In this document: in pieces, positions 12,655-22,867 of the stretch
How positions within the stretch are numbered: the first letter of the stretch is position 1
How the letters are laid out: each line of letters opens with the position of its first letter
Assembly: GCA_035235625.1 (NCBI GenBank)
Contig: CP141140.1
Span: 25,626,685-25,690,684 of the forward strand
From: Saururus chinensis
Taxonomy: Eukaryota; Streptophyta; Magnoliopsida; Piperales; Saururaceae
DNA: 64,000 nt
Direction: 5' to 3'
The notes under the pieces: generated by a model
Seen by the model: only the letters and a program-made list of their open reading frames with translations
Databases searched by the model: none
Told to the model about the DNA's origin: nothing
Program-made: the position numbers and the translations under genes

Positions 12655-13782
12655 GTGACTTCAATTCGGTTTTCCATCTAGGGGAAAAAATTGGAGGTAA
12701 TATTGTTCCAAATTCTTATCTTGTTGAAGTTAATAATATTGTTCAAAAAGTTGGTTTACTTGAGATTCATCTTGATTCTTCATTCACTTGGACTAATAAA
12801 AGTATGGGTAGCAGAAGAATAGTTTCCAAAGTTGACAAAGCCTTTTGCAATGTTTGTTGGATTAATAAATTCCCTTGTGTGGCAGTTTGTTCTTTCCTTC
12901 TTGATGTTTCATAACACTATCCTTTATTAATTGATATTAATCCTATTTTATTGGGGGGAAAAAACCTTTCAAATTTTTTAATTCCTAGATGAGTATGGAT
13001 GGTTTCAGGGATGTTGTCTATTCTTCTTGGAATAGTGATGTCAGAGGCAATCCTTTGTTTATCATGGTTTAGAAATTGAAAATTCACAAACAGGCCATCA
13101 AAAAATGGAATAGAGAAGAGTTTGGAAATATTTATAGCAAAGTAGATGAAGTTAAAGTTTGCCTTCGGTGTTGGAAACTTTTGATTAAAAATGATCCCTT
13201 CAATGACACTTATCTTTTCTGAAGCAGCTAAAGCCCTAGCCATCTATAATCGGAAGCTTGCCAGAGAAGAATCAATTTTTTAGACAGAAATCCAGTTAAA
13301 TGGCTTCTTGAAGGAGACCATTGTACAAATTTTTTTTCATGTTGTTTCTTTGAGGAATATGCCTTCTAACTCAATTCATTCTATTGAAAATGCTCAAGGT
13401 GATAAGTTGGTTACTCCAGATGCTGTAGGGAGGGAAGCTTCTTTCTTCAAGCATCTTTTCACTCCATCATCTTCACCTCTGGCCACTTCCTTTATAAAAT
13501 CTCACCTTCCTAAAGATCAAGCCACCTCTCTTATAACCATGGTAAATCTAGATGAGACTTATTAAATTATCCTCTCCTCTCCTTCAAACAAAGCCCCTGG
13601 TCCATATGGCTTTCCAAAGGAATTTTTTGTAAGATATTGGGATATTCTTGGAGATGGTTTTTGCAAGGTAGTTATGCATTTTTTCTCCTCTAATAGATTG
13701 ATAAAAGGATTAAACAACACCTTCTTAACTCTCATTCCCAAGGAAAAAGGAGCCAAATCTTATTATAAATTCATACCTATCT
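12655..13782 (+). pseudogene. LINE (L1-type) ORF2 segment 1: endonuclease and start of RT
   Basis: The translation begins with GDFNSVFHLGEKIGG, an AP-endonuclease block, and continues with SSFTWTN and IVSKVDKAFCNVCW, which fit the plant L1 TWTN and LDR..N..W motifs. The linker KWNREEFGNI and the RT lead-in KGAKSYYKFIPIS (normally F.YRPISL) follow. Stops and frameshifts are frequent. The frame is cut after FIPIS by the CACTA element at 13,783 and continues at 22,529. Confidence 0.88.
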
Positions 13783-14319
13783 CACTACAACAAAATGTAC
13801 TATATTAGTGATGTTTTTATTAGCGATGCAAAAACAAGTGTCGCTAAAAATAACTAATTGCGACATATAAATAAGCGTCGCTAAAAAGTCACTATTAGTG
13901 ACGCTTCACATTAAGTGTCGCTAATAGTCATATATTAGAGACGCATAATATCAAGCGTCGCTAATAGTTATCTTATTAGCGACCCTTTAAACAAGCATCA
14001 CTAAAAGATATATGTATGAAATTTTTTTCAAACAAATTCATAACTATTAGCGACGCTTTTTCTTAACTTTGCTAATTAGTTTTAACAATAGTGATGCTTA
14101 ATAAAAGCGTCTCTAATAGTTATGACTTTAAAATAAAAAATAAAATATTTAGAGCCTTGTAAACAAGCGTCGCAAATATCATTGGCAATAGTGACGTTTG
14201 TAAACAAGCGTCGCTAATAGCTTTATTAATTAATTTTATTTAATAAATAATTATATAATAAATATTAAAAAAATTAAAATAAACTTTTTAAATATAATAT
14301 ATTTTCTTCAATATTGACT

Positions 14320-14910
14320 ATTTGTGAGGAAGAGAGAGGAGAGGGAGGAGAGAGAAAAGAGGAGAGAGAGAGGAAGGAAGAGAGAGAGAGGAGAGGAGAG
14401 AGAGGAAGAGAGACGGAAGAGAGAGAGAGAGAGAAAGAGGGGAGAGAGGGTAGAGAGAGAGATATGAGGCGAGAGAGAGAAGAGAGAGAAAGAGGGGAGG
14501 TTTAAATTTTAATTATAAATTATTTTTTATAATTTTAAAAAATAAAAAAATGTTTAGTAGCGGCGCCTACTAGTACGTGTCACTACTATACTCGAGTAGT
14601 AGCGACACATAATAATATGTGTCGCTAATACCCGAGTATAGTAGCGACACATAACAGTATGTATCACTACTACCTTATATAGTAGTGACGCAAACTACTA
14701 TGCGTCGCTACTACAATTTTTTTAAAAAAAAATTAATAAAAGAGAGAGGGGGGAGAGAGGGGAGAGAGAAGAGAGAGTGAGAATAGGAGAGAGGGGAGGA
14801 GAGGGAGGAGAGGAAAAGAGGAGAGAGAGAGGGAGGGCAAGAGAGAGGAGAGGAGAGAGATGGGAGAGAGATAGAGGGAGGAAGATAAAGAGGAGAGAGA
14901 GAGATGAGGG

Positions 14911-14948
<38 letters not shown>

Positions 14949-15075
14949 AGGAGAGAGAGATGAGAGAGAGGAAGGAAGAGAGAGATAGGAGAGGAGAGAG
15001 AGGGAGGAATAGAGAGATAGAGTGAGGAGAGGAGAGAGAGAGGAGAGGGAGGAGAGAGAGTGAGGATAGAGAGGA
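14320..15075 (+). repeat. GA-rich purine tracts in CACTA-1
   Basis: Two tracts (14,320-14,500 and 14,735-15,075) are almost pure GA, separated by TAGTAGCGACAC-type palindromes. Open frames through them give Glu/Arg low-complexity peptides and are not genes. Confidence 0.9.
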
Positions 15076-15279
15076 TTTTTTTAAAATTTTAAATTATTTT
15101 TAAAACTTTGAAAATAAAAAAATTATATTAGCGATGCATATGTTTATCTGTCGGGGTAGTAGCGACGCATATGCGTCGCTACTATTCTAAGGTATTAGCG
15201 ACATATAGAATAGATTTATGCATCACTAATAATATTTTTTATTTAAAAAAATTAACAAAAAAGAGCTAGTGGGGAGAAA

Positions 15280-15560
15280 GAGAGAGGGTTACTCCTCTCT
15301 CTCCCCACTCTCTCTTCCTCTCTCTCCCCTATCTCCCTTTCTCTCCTCTCTCTCTCTTTTCCTCTCCCTCTTCCCCTCTCTCTCTTCCCCTCTCTCTCTT
15401 CTCTCTCTACCTCTCTCTCTTCGTCTCTCTCTCTTTGTCTATCTCTCTCTACCTCTCTCTATTCTCCTCTCTTCTTCTCTATCTCTTCTCTCTCTCCTCA
15501 CTCTCTCCCCTCTCTTCCTCTCTCGCTCTCTCCTCACCCTCTCTCTCTCCATCTCTTTTA
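15280..15560 (+). repeat. CT-rich pyrimidine tract in CACTA-1
   Basis: Almost pure CT sequence, complementary in kind to the GA tracts 200-900 bp upstream. Together they form a very long imperfect purine/pyrimidine inverted repeat. Confidence 0.9.
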
Positions 15561-15789
15561 ATTTAATTTTTTTTTAAATAAAAAGATTATTAGCGACTCA
15601 TAAACGTATTTATCGCTACTAGCCTAGTGTAGTAGCGGCGCATAAACGTATGCATCGCCAATAGCCTATTGTAGTAGCAATGCATAAACTTATGCATTGC
15701 TAATAGCCTATTGTAGTTGCGATGCATACCATATGCGTCGCTAATGCAATTTTTTTCAACCCGTGCGGGTAAAATTTTAACCGCAGGGG

Positions 15790-16300
15790 TGAAAATTCGC
15801 CCACGCGGTTATTTAACCCCCTCCCCTCTCCCCCCTGTCCTCTCCTTTGCGGCCCTGCCTCCCTCTGCCAGTGCCGCCGCCAGCATCTGCCGCCCTCTTC
15901 CAACAGCCACCCCTCTCCCCGAGTCTGCCCCCTCCCCTCCACCCCTCTCTCCGGGTCCGCCCCCTCCCTTCCGCTTCTCTCCCCATGGCCCCCGCCCCTC
16001 TCCCTGGTTCAGCCCCCTCCTCTCTGCCCCTCTCCCTGGGTCCACCCCACTCCCCCGGGTCCACCCCCGCCCCCCGCCGTCCTCCTGTCCCCCACCCCCT
16101 CCCTATCGCTCCCCTCTCTCCCCCTACTCCACCCCCTCCTTACCCCCTCCTCTGATTTTCAGAGGAGGGGGAAAAGGAGGGGGACGGAGCCGGGGAGAGG
16201 CGGAACCGGGAGGGAGGAGGGGGTGGAGAACCGGAGGACGGCGCCTCCCCGCAGTCCTCCGGTCCTCCACCCCGCTCCCCCTGCTCTGCCCCAATCCTTC
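15790..16300. repeat. GC-rich island of CACTA-1
   Basis: C-rich, then G-rich sequence with long stop-free frames on both strands that encode only Pro/Ser/Arg/Gly-rich peptides. It is preceded by ACCCGTGCGGGTAAAATTTT (15,759-15,778), a module also seen next to the islands of the other CACTA elements. By analogy with the GC-rich downstream control region of maize Spm, it may be the element's leader and methylation target. Confidence 0.6.
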
Positions 16301-16401
16301 CACTACAACAAAAAGGACTTATAGCTGTGCATTTATATGTCGCTAATAGTCCCATAAGCATCGCTAATGACTAATAACGACACATAAAAAACATCGCCAT
16401 A

Positions 16402-18798
16402 TGTAACAACTGCAAATTTTCGGTATGAGTTATTGCCTCTAATAAAACTATTTTATGAGTTTTTTAATTATTTTAAATTATTTAGAGGCAGATTTTTGGA
16501 GAGTTTTTATATGGGTTGATAGAGCTCGGTGAGACGAGCGTAACGAACCCAAGAACATGCAAAACGGAGGTTGGGAGCTAAAGTTACGACCTAGGGAAAA
16601 ATGTCTTATGGGCGGGACCCACTTTGAAAGTATGAGGTAACCTACCCATGTGTAGTCTAGTTTCGAAGAACTCATCAATCTGAGTCTATCGGTACTAAGA
16701 ATGTGCAATTCCGACTTCAAGATAGGAAGCTATCACATTTTGAAGTTGAGATATTATTTGAATAAAATAATATTATATCAGATAAGATTGCTGACGAAGG
16801 GGATAGGATTGATGACGTAAGTGGATAGGGTTGACAATGAAGCAGATAGAGTTATTGACAAAGCGGATAGGATTGCTGACAAAGAAGATAATATTGCTGA
16901 TGCAAGCGGATAGAATTGGCACATGTCAACCTCATATCTATCCAGTTTTTCTATAAATAGCATCCACATTATCCAGTTTGGGGAAAAGGGAGACTCTCCC
17001 ACGTTTTCTCATTTCTCTCCCACATTCATAAACTTTTGTTCTTCATTTCTTACTCGTTTTAAGTCCGATTTAAGTCGTTTAAGAGGCGTTTCTACCTAAA
17101 TCGAGCGTGACGGACGTCATGGCCAGGTTATTTTTCTAGTTGGAGACCTCCAGAACCCCAGAAGTGGACATCCAATTTCGTGGTGTCCGATTTATCAGTT
17201 TCAAACTCGCACGAAAAGTGAGGTAGGGGCTTTTATCCTTTCTTATGGCTTGATTATAATATTTGGTTGTATTTTTAACTTATTATTTATATGACTCTCA
17301 CATGCTATGCGTTAGAGATTATTTTCAAGTTATGATTTATGATTTCTGCACATATATCTGATCTGTTGAATGGTTAATCGTTGAGATAGAATATGATTTA
17401 TATATCGTATAATTATAATGCTATTATGTATATTTGATTAGTTGAATAATTTGCCGCTAGAAGCGGATATGTTTTATACTACATGCATTATGATTGCCTC
17501 ATATATAATAGTTTGATCAAATTTTTATCCGTGGATTTTGATATAAATTAGACACTGTGGAGCGTGTGAGATAGCGACAAACTAGCTTCACCACTATTTT
17601 CATTGCGAATGAATACAGTATATTTGAAAGACGGTTTTAGAGGACTCGTCCTTGTTGAAAGGAGGATACTCAAGATTATTTTTGAAAAGACGTATAAGCA
17701 TGGTGATCGAGTCACTAAGGCGAGACAAAGAAAGGGTAATTGTCTCATTGGAATGAGCGACCAACCTTGCCTTTGTAGTCGTTGATAGTGACGCTCCCAT
17801 ATCTTGTAGAGGTGGAGCTAGGATTTTCAAAAGGATAAACATTGGGATAGAATGTTTTTAAAGAAAACAGCCCTTTTTAGAGTCTGGGAACTCTAGGACA
17901 TTTGGATTGAGTTTGGAACTCAAAATTATGAGTCTGGGACTCAAGACTGAGTTTGGGACTCATGAGTGTTTTGGTTGTCTAGAGCTATTGTTGGGCGCCC
18001 CAATAGAGCTCTGTTGACTAGATGAGGGCACAATTAATCCGGTTTGGAATCGGATGCACAGTACCTATTTTAGCCTGGTGAGCCCCTAACGAAGGGCAAG
18101 ACCCCTGATTCGCCCCTAACAAAGGGCAACTATCAAGGCTATGCGCGCTAGGGTAGAGAGCATCATGGGAGGACTCTCTACTTTCTAGATCCCGATGCCC
18201 CATGAGCATGGGTGGCTCTTCTATCCACAAGCATGAAATATTTTGAGATGATCTGTGGAGAGGTAAGAGGTCGCTGCTTTGTACCCGCAACAAATTCTTA
18301 TTAATATATATATATGGGACATTGGTAGCAAGCCGTGAGAGCTTGCAAACCCTAGTAGCATCTTCGATACGTAGGAAGAAGCTCTAGGGGTGGTTTTGGG
18401 TGAGAGACACACCCTATTTTTATTGAAAAATATTATATATAATATGTGCTGTGAAACTGCCATGTGTTAATTCATGCCTGATCATATAAACTCCCCTACT
18501 TAGTATTTTAAAATACTCACCACCCCCCATACTTTGCAGGACTCGACGAAGCTTAGTGTGCGGGTAGAAGGGCCTACTCCAAGTTTTGTCAATGTGATTT
18601 CAAAGATTTCAACCGCACCGAAACAAGTAAGAACTCTCATTATTTTTCTCTTGTGTGTTTGTACACAGACTGTGGTTCCTAGAAAATTATTATTATATTA
18701 TCGCAGAAGGCGAGTGGCTCTAGTTGAGGGCCCGGGAAAACTCCGATATCTTTCTTAAAAGAAAATTTTATATGCTTCTAAAATCCCGGGGCGCGACA
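16402..18798 (+). mobile_element. Solo LTR B (2,397 bp) with CCATA target duplication
   Basis: Starts TGTAACAACTG and ends GGGGCGCGACA. CCATA flanks it at 16,397-16,401 and 18,799-18,803. Excision restores a CACTA subterminal palindrome (ACATCGCCATA/AGCGTAAAAA). It shares GAGACGAGCGTAACGAA.C, ACGGAGGTTGGGAGC and GGGACCCACTT with solo LTR A and with the fragment at 33,641. Open frames inside resemble no protein. Confidence 0.93.
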
Positions 18799-19299
18799 CC
18801 ATAAGCGTAAAAAAAAGTGTCGTAACTTTATTTCTATTAGCGACACATAACAAAAAGTGTTGCTAATAGTGCCTATTAGCAATGCATATTTATGTGTCGC
18901 TATTAGTTTTCCTTTAGCGACACATAAAACTACTTCGCTAATAATAAATTATTAGCGATGCATATTTCTTAGCGATGCATATTTCTTAGCATATTTTATA
19001 CATCGCTAAAATAAAAACCATTTTAAAAAAATTAAAAATAACTTATTAGTGATGTATGATTATAAGTGTCGCTAATAAGTCATTATTAGCGCCGCTTTTG
19101 TATGTGTCGCTAATAGAATAAAGTTTTTTAAAAAAATTACTTATTCAAAGAGCTGCTAATAATATAATATTAAAAAATTTACATGTAATAACGATGCTTT
19201 AAAAAGCGTTGCTACTACATTTTAAAAAAAAAAAAAAATTAAATGTAGCGACGCTTCTATATGCATCGCTAGAGACGAAATTTTTTTAATAAACAAATC

Positions 19300-19965
19300 C
19301 CCAGTTGGCCATTGGGCCCACCAGGGAAGGGAGAGGGAGCGGAGCAGGGGGGACATGAGCAAGGGGAGCGGGAGGATGGCAGCAGTGGCGCCGTCCTTTG
19401 GTCCCCCCCCCACTCCTAGTCCCCCCTCTCCCCGGCTCCAACCCCCTCCTATGAAAATCAGAGGTTTGTTTTCAGAGGAGCGGGCAAGGAGGGGGTGGAG
19501 CAAGGGGAGAGGGGGGGACCCAAGCACTGGGGAGAGGGGGGCGGAGCAGGTGGAAGGGGAGACTGGAGGGGTGGGGGGCCAGAGGACGGCGCCACAGGTC
19601 CCCATCAGAGGAGGGAACGGAGAAGAGGGGGCGGAGCAAGGGGGATTGGGAGGACGTGGGGGCCAGAGGACGGCACCGCCCCACCTTCCTCAGGCCCCAA
19701 GCGGGGGAGGGGGGCGGAGCAGTGGGGACTGGAAAGCGGTGGGAGCCGGAGGACGGTGCTGCCACGCCATACTCCAGTTCTCATAAGATGAGCGGGGACA
19801 CAGCAGGGGGACAGGGGACGAGGGAGGGAGGGAGGGGGTGGGGGGCCGGAGGATGGCGGAGGTGGCTGGGCGGCGGTGCGCCTGAGGCAATGGGAGTGCG
19901 GGGAGCAGGAGGCGGTAGGGGGAGGGGGAGGGGGAAGGGGGGCCATTTATAAGCTGGCAAAATTC
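19300..19965. repeat. GC-rich island of CACTA-2
   Basis: G-rich on the plus strand with overlapping stop-free frames on both strands, all low complexity. It ends in a module with GCAAAATTCC..GCGCAAGGAAATTTTGCC..GCGCGGGCAGAATTTTGC (19,955-20,010), matching the module next to the islands in the other CACTA elements. Confidence 0.7.
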
Positions 19966-20264
19966 CTCTAGCGCAAGGAAATTTTGCCTGCGCGGGCAGA
20001 ATTTTGCACGCGTAATCCTTTATTTTAAAAAAAGTATATTTTTAGTGCCGCTCATAACGAGTGTCGCTATTAGTATCCGTATTGGTGGCATATACTATAT
20101 GCGTCGCTAATACATACATTATTTTTTACGCATACAAGTATACGTTGTTAAAATATTAGGTAATAGCGATACATAAACATATGCAATGCTAATACCCCGG
20201 ACTACTAGCGATGCACACAATTATGCATTACTAATATTTTTTATTTTTTAAAAATAATGTATAA

Positions 20265-21345
20265 CTTTGTTCTCCCTCTCCACTGTATCTCTTCCTCTCT
20301 CTTCCTCTCTCTCCCTCTCTCTCCTCTCTCTTCTTCTCTCTCTCCTTCTCTCTCTTCTCTCTCTACACTCACTCTCTCTCTCTACTCTCTCTCCCCTCTT
20401 TCTCTCTCTTCTATATCCCCTCTTTCCCTCTCCTCTCTCTCTTCCCTTTTACTCTCTTCTCTTTATCTACCCTCTTTCTCTCTCTTCTCACTCTCTTTTG
20501 TATTTCTCTCTCTTCCTCTCTCTCCTCTCTCTCCCTCCCTCCCTCCCCTCTCTCTCCTCTCTCCTCTCTCTTTTCTATTATTATTTTTTAAAATCAAAAA
20601 CACTATTTGCATTGCTACTACACGAAGTACTAGCGACGCATACGTTGATGCGTCGCCACTACCCGAAGGTAGCAGTACGATGCATCAATCAATGCATCGC
20701 TAATTTTTTTATTGTTTTAAATTTATTTAAAATAATTTATAATTAAAAAAAATTTCTCTTCCTCTCTTCACTCTCCCTCTCTCTCCTCTCTCTCTCCTCT
20801 CCTCTGTCTCTCTCTCTTCCTCTCTCTCCCTCACTCTCTCTCCCCTCCTCTCTCTCCTCTCCTCTCTCTCCTCTCCTCTCTCTCCTCTCTCTCCTCTCCT
20901 CTCTCTCTCTTCCTCTCTCTCCCTCACTCTCTCTCTCCTATCCTCTCTCTCCTCTCTCTCCTCTCCTCTCTCTCCTCTCCTCTCTCTCTTCCTCTCTCTC
21001 CCTCACTCTCTCTCTCCTCTCCTCTCTCTCCTCACTCTCTGTCTTCCTCTCTCACCCTCACTCTCTCACTTCTCTCTCTCTACCCTCTCTCACCTCTTTC
21101 TCTCTCTTCTCTCTCCCCTCTTTCTCTCTCTCTCCTCACCTCCTCTCTTCTCTCTCTGCTCATTCTCTCTCTACTCTCTCTCTCCCACTTTTCTCACTCT
21201 CTCTCCTCCTCTCTCTCCCTCATCATCTCCTCACCCTCTCTCTCTCTACCCTCTTTCTCTCTCTATCTCTCTGTCCTCCTCCTCTCTATCTCTGATATCT
21301 CGTTTCTCTCTCTCTCTCTTCCTCTCTCCTCTCCTCTCTCTCTTT
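20265..21345 (+). repeat. CT-rich pyrimidine tracts in CACTA-2
   Basis: Two long, nearly pure CT tracts (20,265-20,575 and 20,755-21,345) separated by palindromic ACTAGCGACGCATACG-type units. Frames here encode Ser/Leu repeats and are not genes. Confidence 0.9.
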
Positions 21346-22528
21346 AAGAAAATTTGAGAAATAAAACATATTATATATAAACAGTAAAAGTTTAATCTAT
21401 TATTAAAACTACATTTTATTGAAAATTTAATATTTATTTATTATATACAAATAGTAAATAACTAATAAAATATATTATAGTTAAGAAGTTTATTTTTACT
21501 TTTGTTTAATATTTATATATCATATAACTATTTATTAAATAAAATTAATTAATAAAGCTAATACCATTGTTTGTAGATAAGTGTTGCTATAATCAATACT
21601 ATTTGCAACGCGTATTTACAGGCATCTCTAATAGTTATAAATTTTTATTTTTTTTATTTGAAATGTATTACTATTAGTGACACTTTTATTAAGTGTCGCT
21701 AATAGTATAAATATTAGTGACGCTTGTGTATGCGTCTTTAATAAATGTGTCGCTAATAGTACATTTTGTTGTAGTGTTCCCCCCTCCTCTTAAAATCAGA
21801 GGAGGGGAGGAATGATGGGGGTGGAGCCAGAGAGAGAGAGGAGGCGGGAGGGGTGGGGGCCCGGAATCCAGCCCCATCTCCCTTCCCAAGTGGGTCCACC
21901 ACTGAGGATTTTTAAAAAAAAATCATCTTTAGCGACATATATAAAAGTGTCACTAAAATGTTTTTTATTTTTTTATATTTTTTTCAATGTAGTAGCAACG
22001 CTTTGAAAAGCGTCGCTAATACAAGAAATTTTTAAATCTATTTTATTATTAGCAGCGCTTTGAATAAGTAATTTTTTTTAAAAAATTTATGATATTAGCA
22101 GCGCATAAAAAAGTGTCGCTAATAAGGACTTATTAGCAACTCATATAATTATGTGTCGCTACTAAATTATTTTTAAATTTTTAAAAAAAATTTTATATAA
22201 GCGACGTATAGGATAACATCGCTAATAGTTAATCATTAGCGATGCTTAGAATTATGGGTCGCTAATAATTTACTATTAGCGACATTTTTTTATACGTTGC
22301 TAAAGGAAAATATTAGAGACGCATAAATAAGCGTCCCTAATGGGAAACTATTAGCGACGCTTTGTGTTAAGCGTCCCTATGTTAAGCGTCGCTAATAGAC
22401 AATAGCGACTACACTTTTTTTTACGCTTATGGCGATGTTTTTTATGCGTCGCTAATAGGCATTAGCGATGCATATGGGACTATTAGTGACACATAAATGC
22501 ATCGCTGATAGTCCTTTTTGTTGTAGTG

Positions 22529-22867
22529 TCTCTTTGTAACTTTTTGCACAAAGTCATTGCCAAGATCATGGAGAACAAGTTTGCTTTAGTCTTTCCATCA
22601 ATCATTAATATTAATCAAGCAGCTTTTTTCAAAGGAAGGTCTATTTATGATAATATTCTTCTAGCTCATGAATTCCTCCATTATTATCATCGTAGAAGAA
22701 GTGCTAAGGAATATTGCATCAAGGTCGACTTAAAAAAACATATGATAAAGTTAGATAGAACTTTATTCAAAAAGCTATTTCGGATATTGGTTGTCCCCCT
22801 CATTTTGATTACTTTGAATATAGAATGCTTTTCCATGGCCTCTTTCAGTGTGCTCATCCATGGTTGC
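22529..22867 (+). pseudogene. LINE ORF2 segment 2: reverse transcriptase fingers/palm
   Basis: Directly continues segment 1. It reads LCNFLHKVIAKIMENK, then INQAAFFKGRSIYDNILLAHE, the conserved L1 RT block (Q.AF..GR.I.DNIL.A.E), then VDLKKHMIKLDR, where D..KAYD..DW is expected but degraded. It is cut at 22,867 by solo LTR C. Confidence 0.92.

Larger units (their letters stand above)
16301..21776. mobile_element. CACTA-2, 5.5 kb, nested in CACTA-1 in inverse orientation, TTC target duplication
   Basis: The left end is CACTACAACAAAAAGGACTT and the right end, reversed, is CACTACAACAAAATGTACTA. TTC flanks both sides (16,298-16,300 and 21,777-21,779). Its left end matches the right end of CACTA-1 and the reverse also holds, so the two are the same family in opposite orientation. 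Excising it rejoins the CACTA-1 sequence CCAATCCTTC to CCCCCTCCTC. It carries subterminal palindromes, a GC-rich island (19,300-19,965) and CT tracts (20,265-20,575 and 20,755-21,345). About 2.4 kb of it is a solo LTR. No transposase was seen. Confidence 0.92.
13783..22528. mobile_element. CACTA-1, 8.7 kb non-autonomous element with TCT target duplication
   Basis: The left end is CACTACAACAAAATGTACTA and the right end is TCCTTTTTGTTGTAGTG. TCT precedes (13,780-13,782) and follows (22,529-22,531), the 3 bp duplication expected of CACTA elements. Removing it rejoins LINE RT as FIPIS|LCNFLHKVIAKIMENK. Contents: palindromic subterminal units (13,800-14,220, 14,550-14,710, 15,125-15,235, 15,590-15,750, 21,930-22,510), GA and CT tracts, a GC-rich island (15,790-16,300) and the nested CACTA-2. 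No transposase frame was seen. Confidence 0.93.

Noticed and set aside
13800-14220. Regular short repeats reminiscent of a CRISPR array.
   Set aside because: Units vary in length and sequence, are palindromic without conserved spacing, and sit at CACTA termini in a plant genome.
15717-16361. 209-residue Pro-rich frame and its antisense partners.
   Set aside because: Same GC-island artefact as in the other CACTA copies; no conserved domain, and stop-free in several frames at once.
20257-20746. Ser/Leu-rich frames of 148-159 residues, which look like membrane proteins.
   Set aside because: They are translations of a CT microsatellite.
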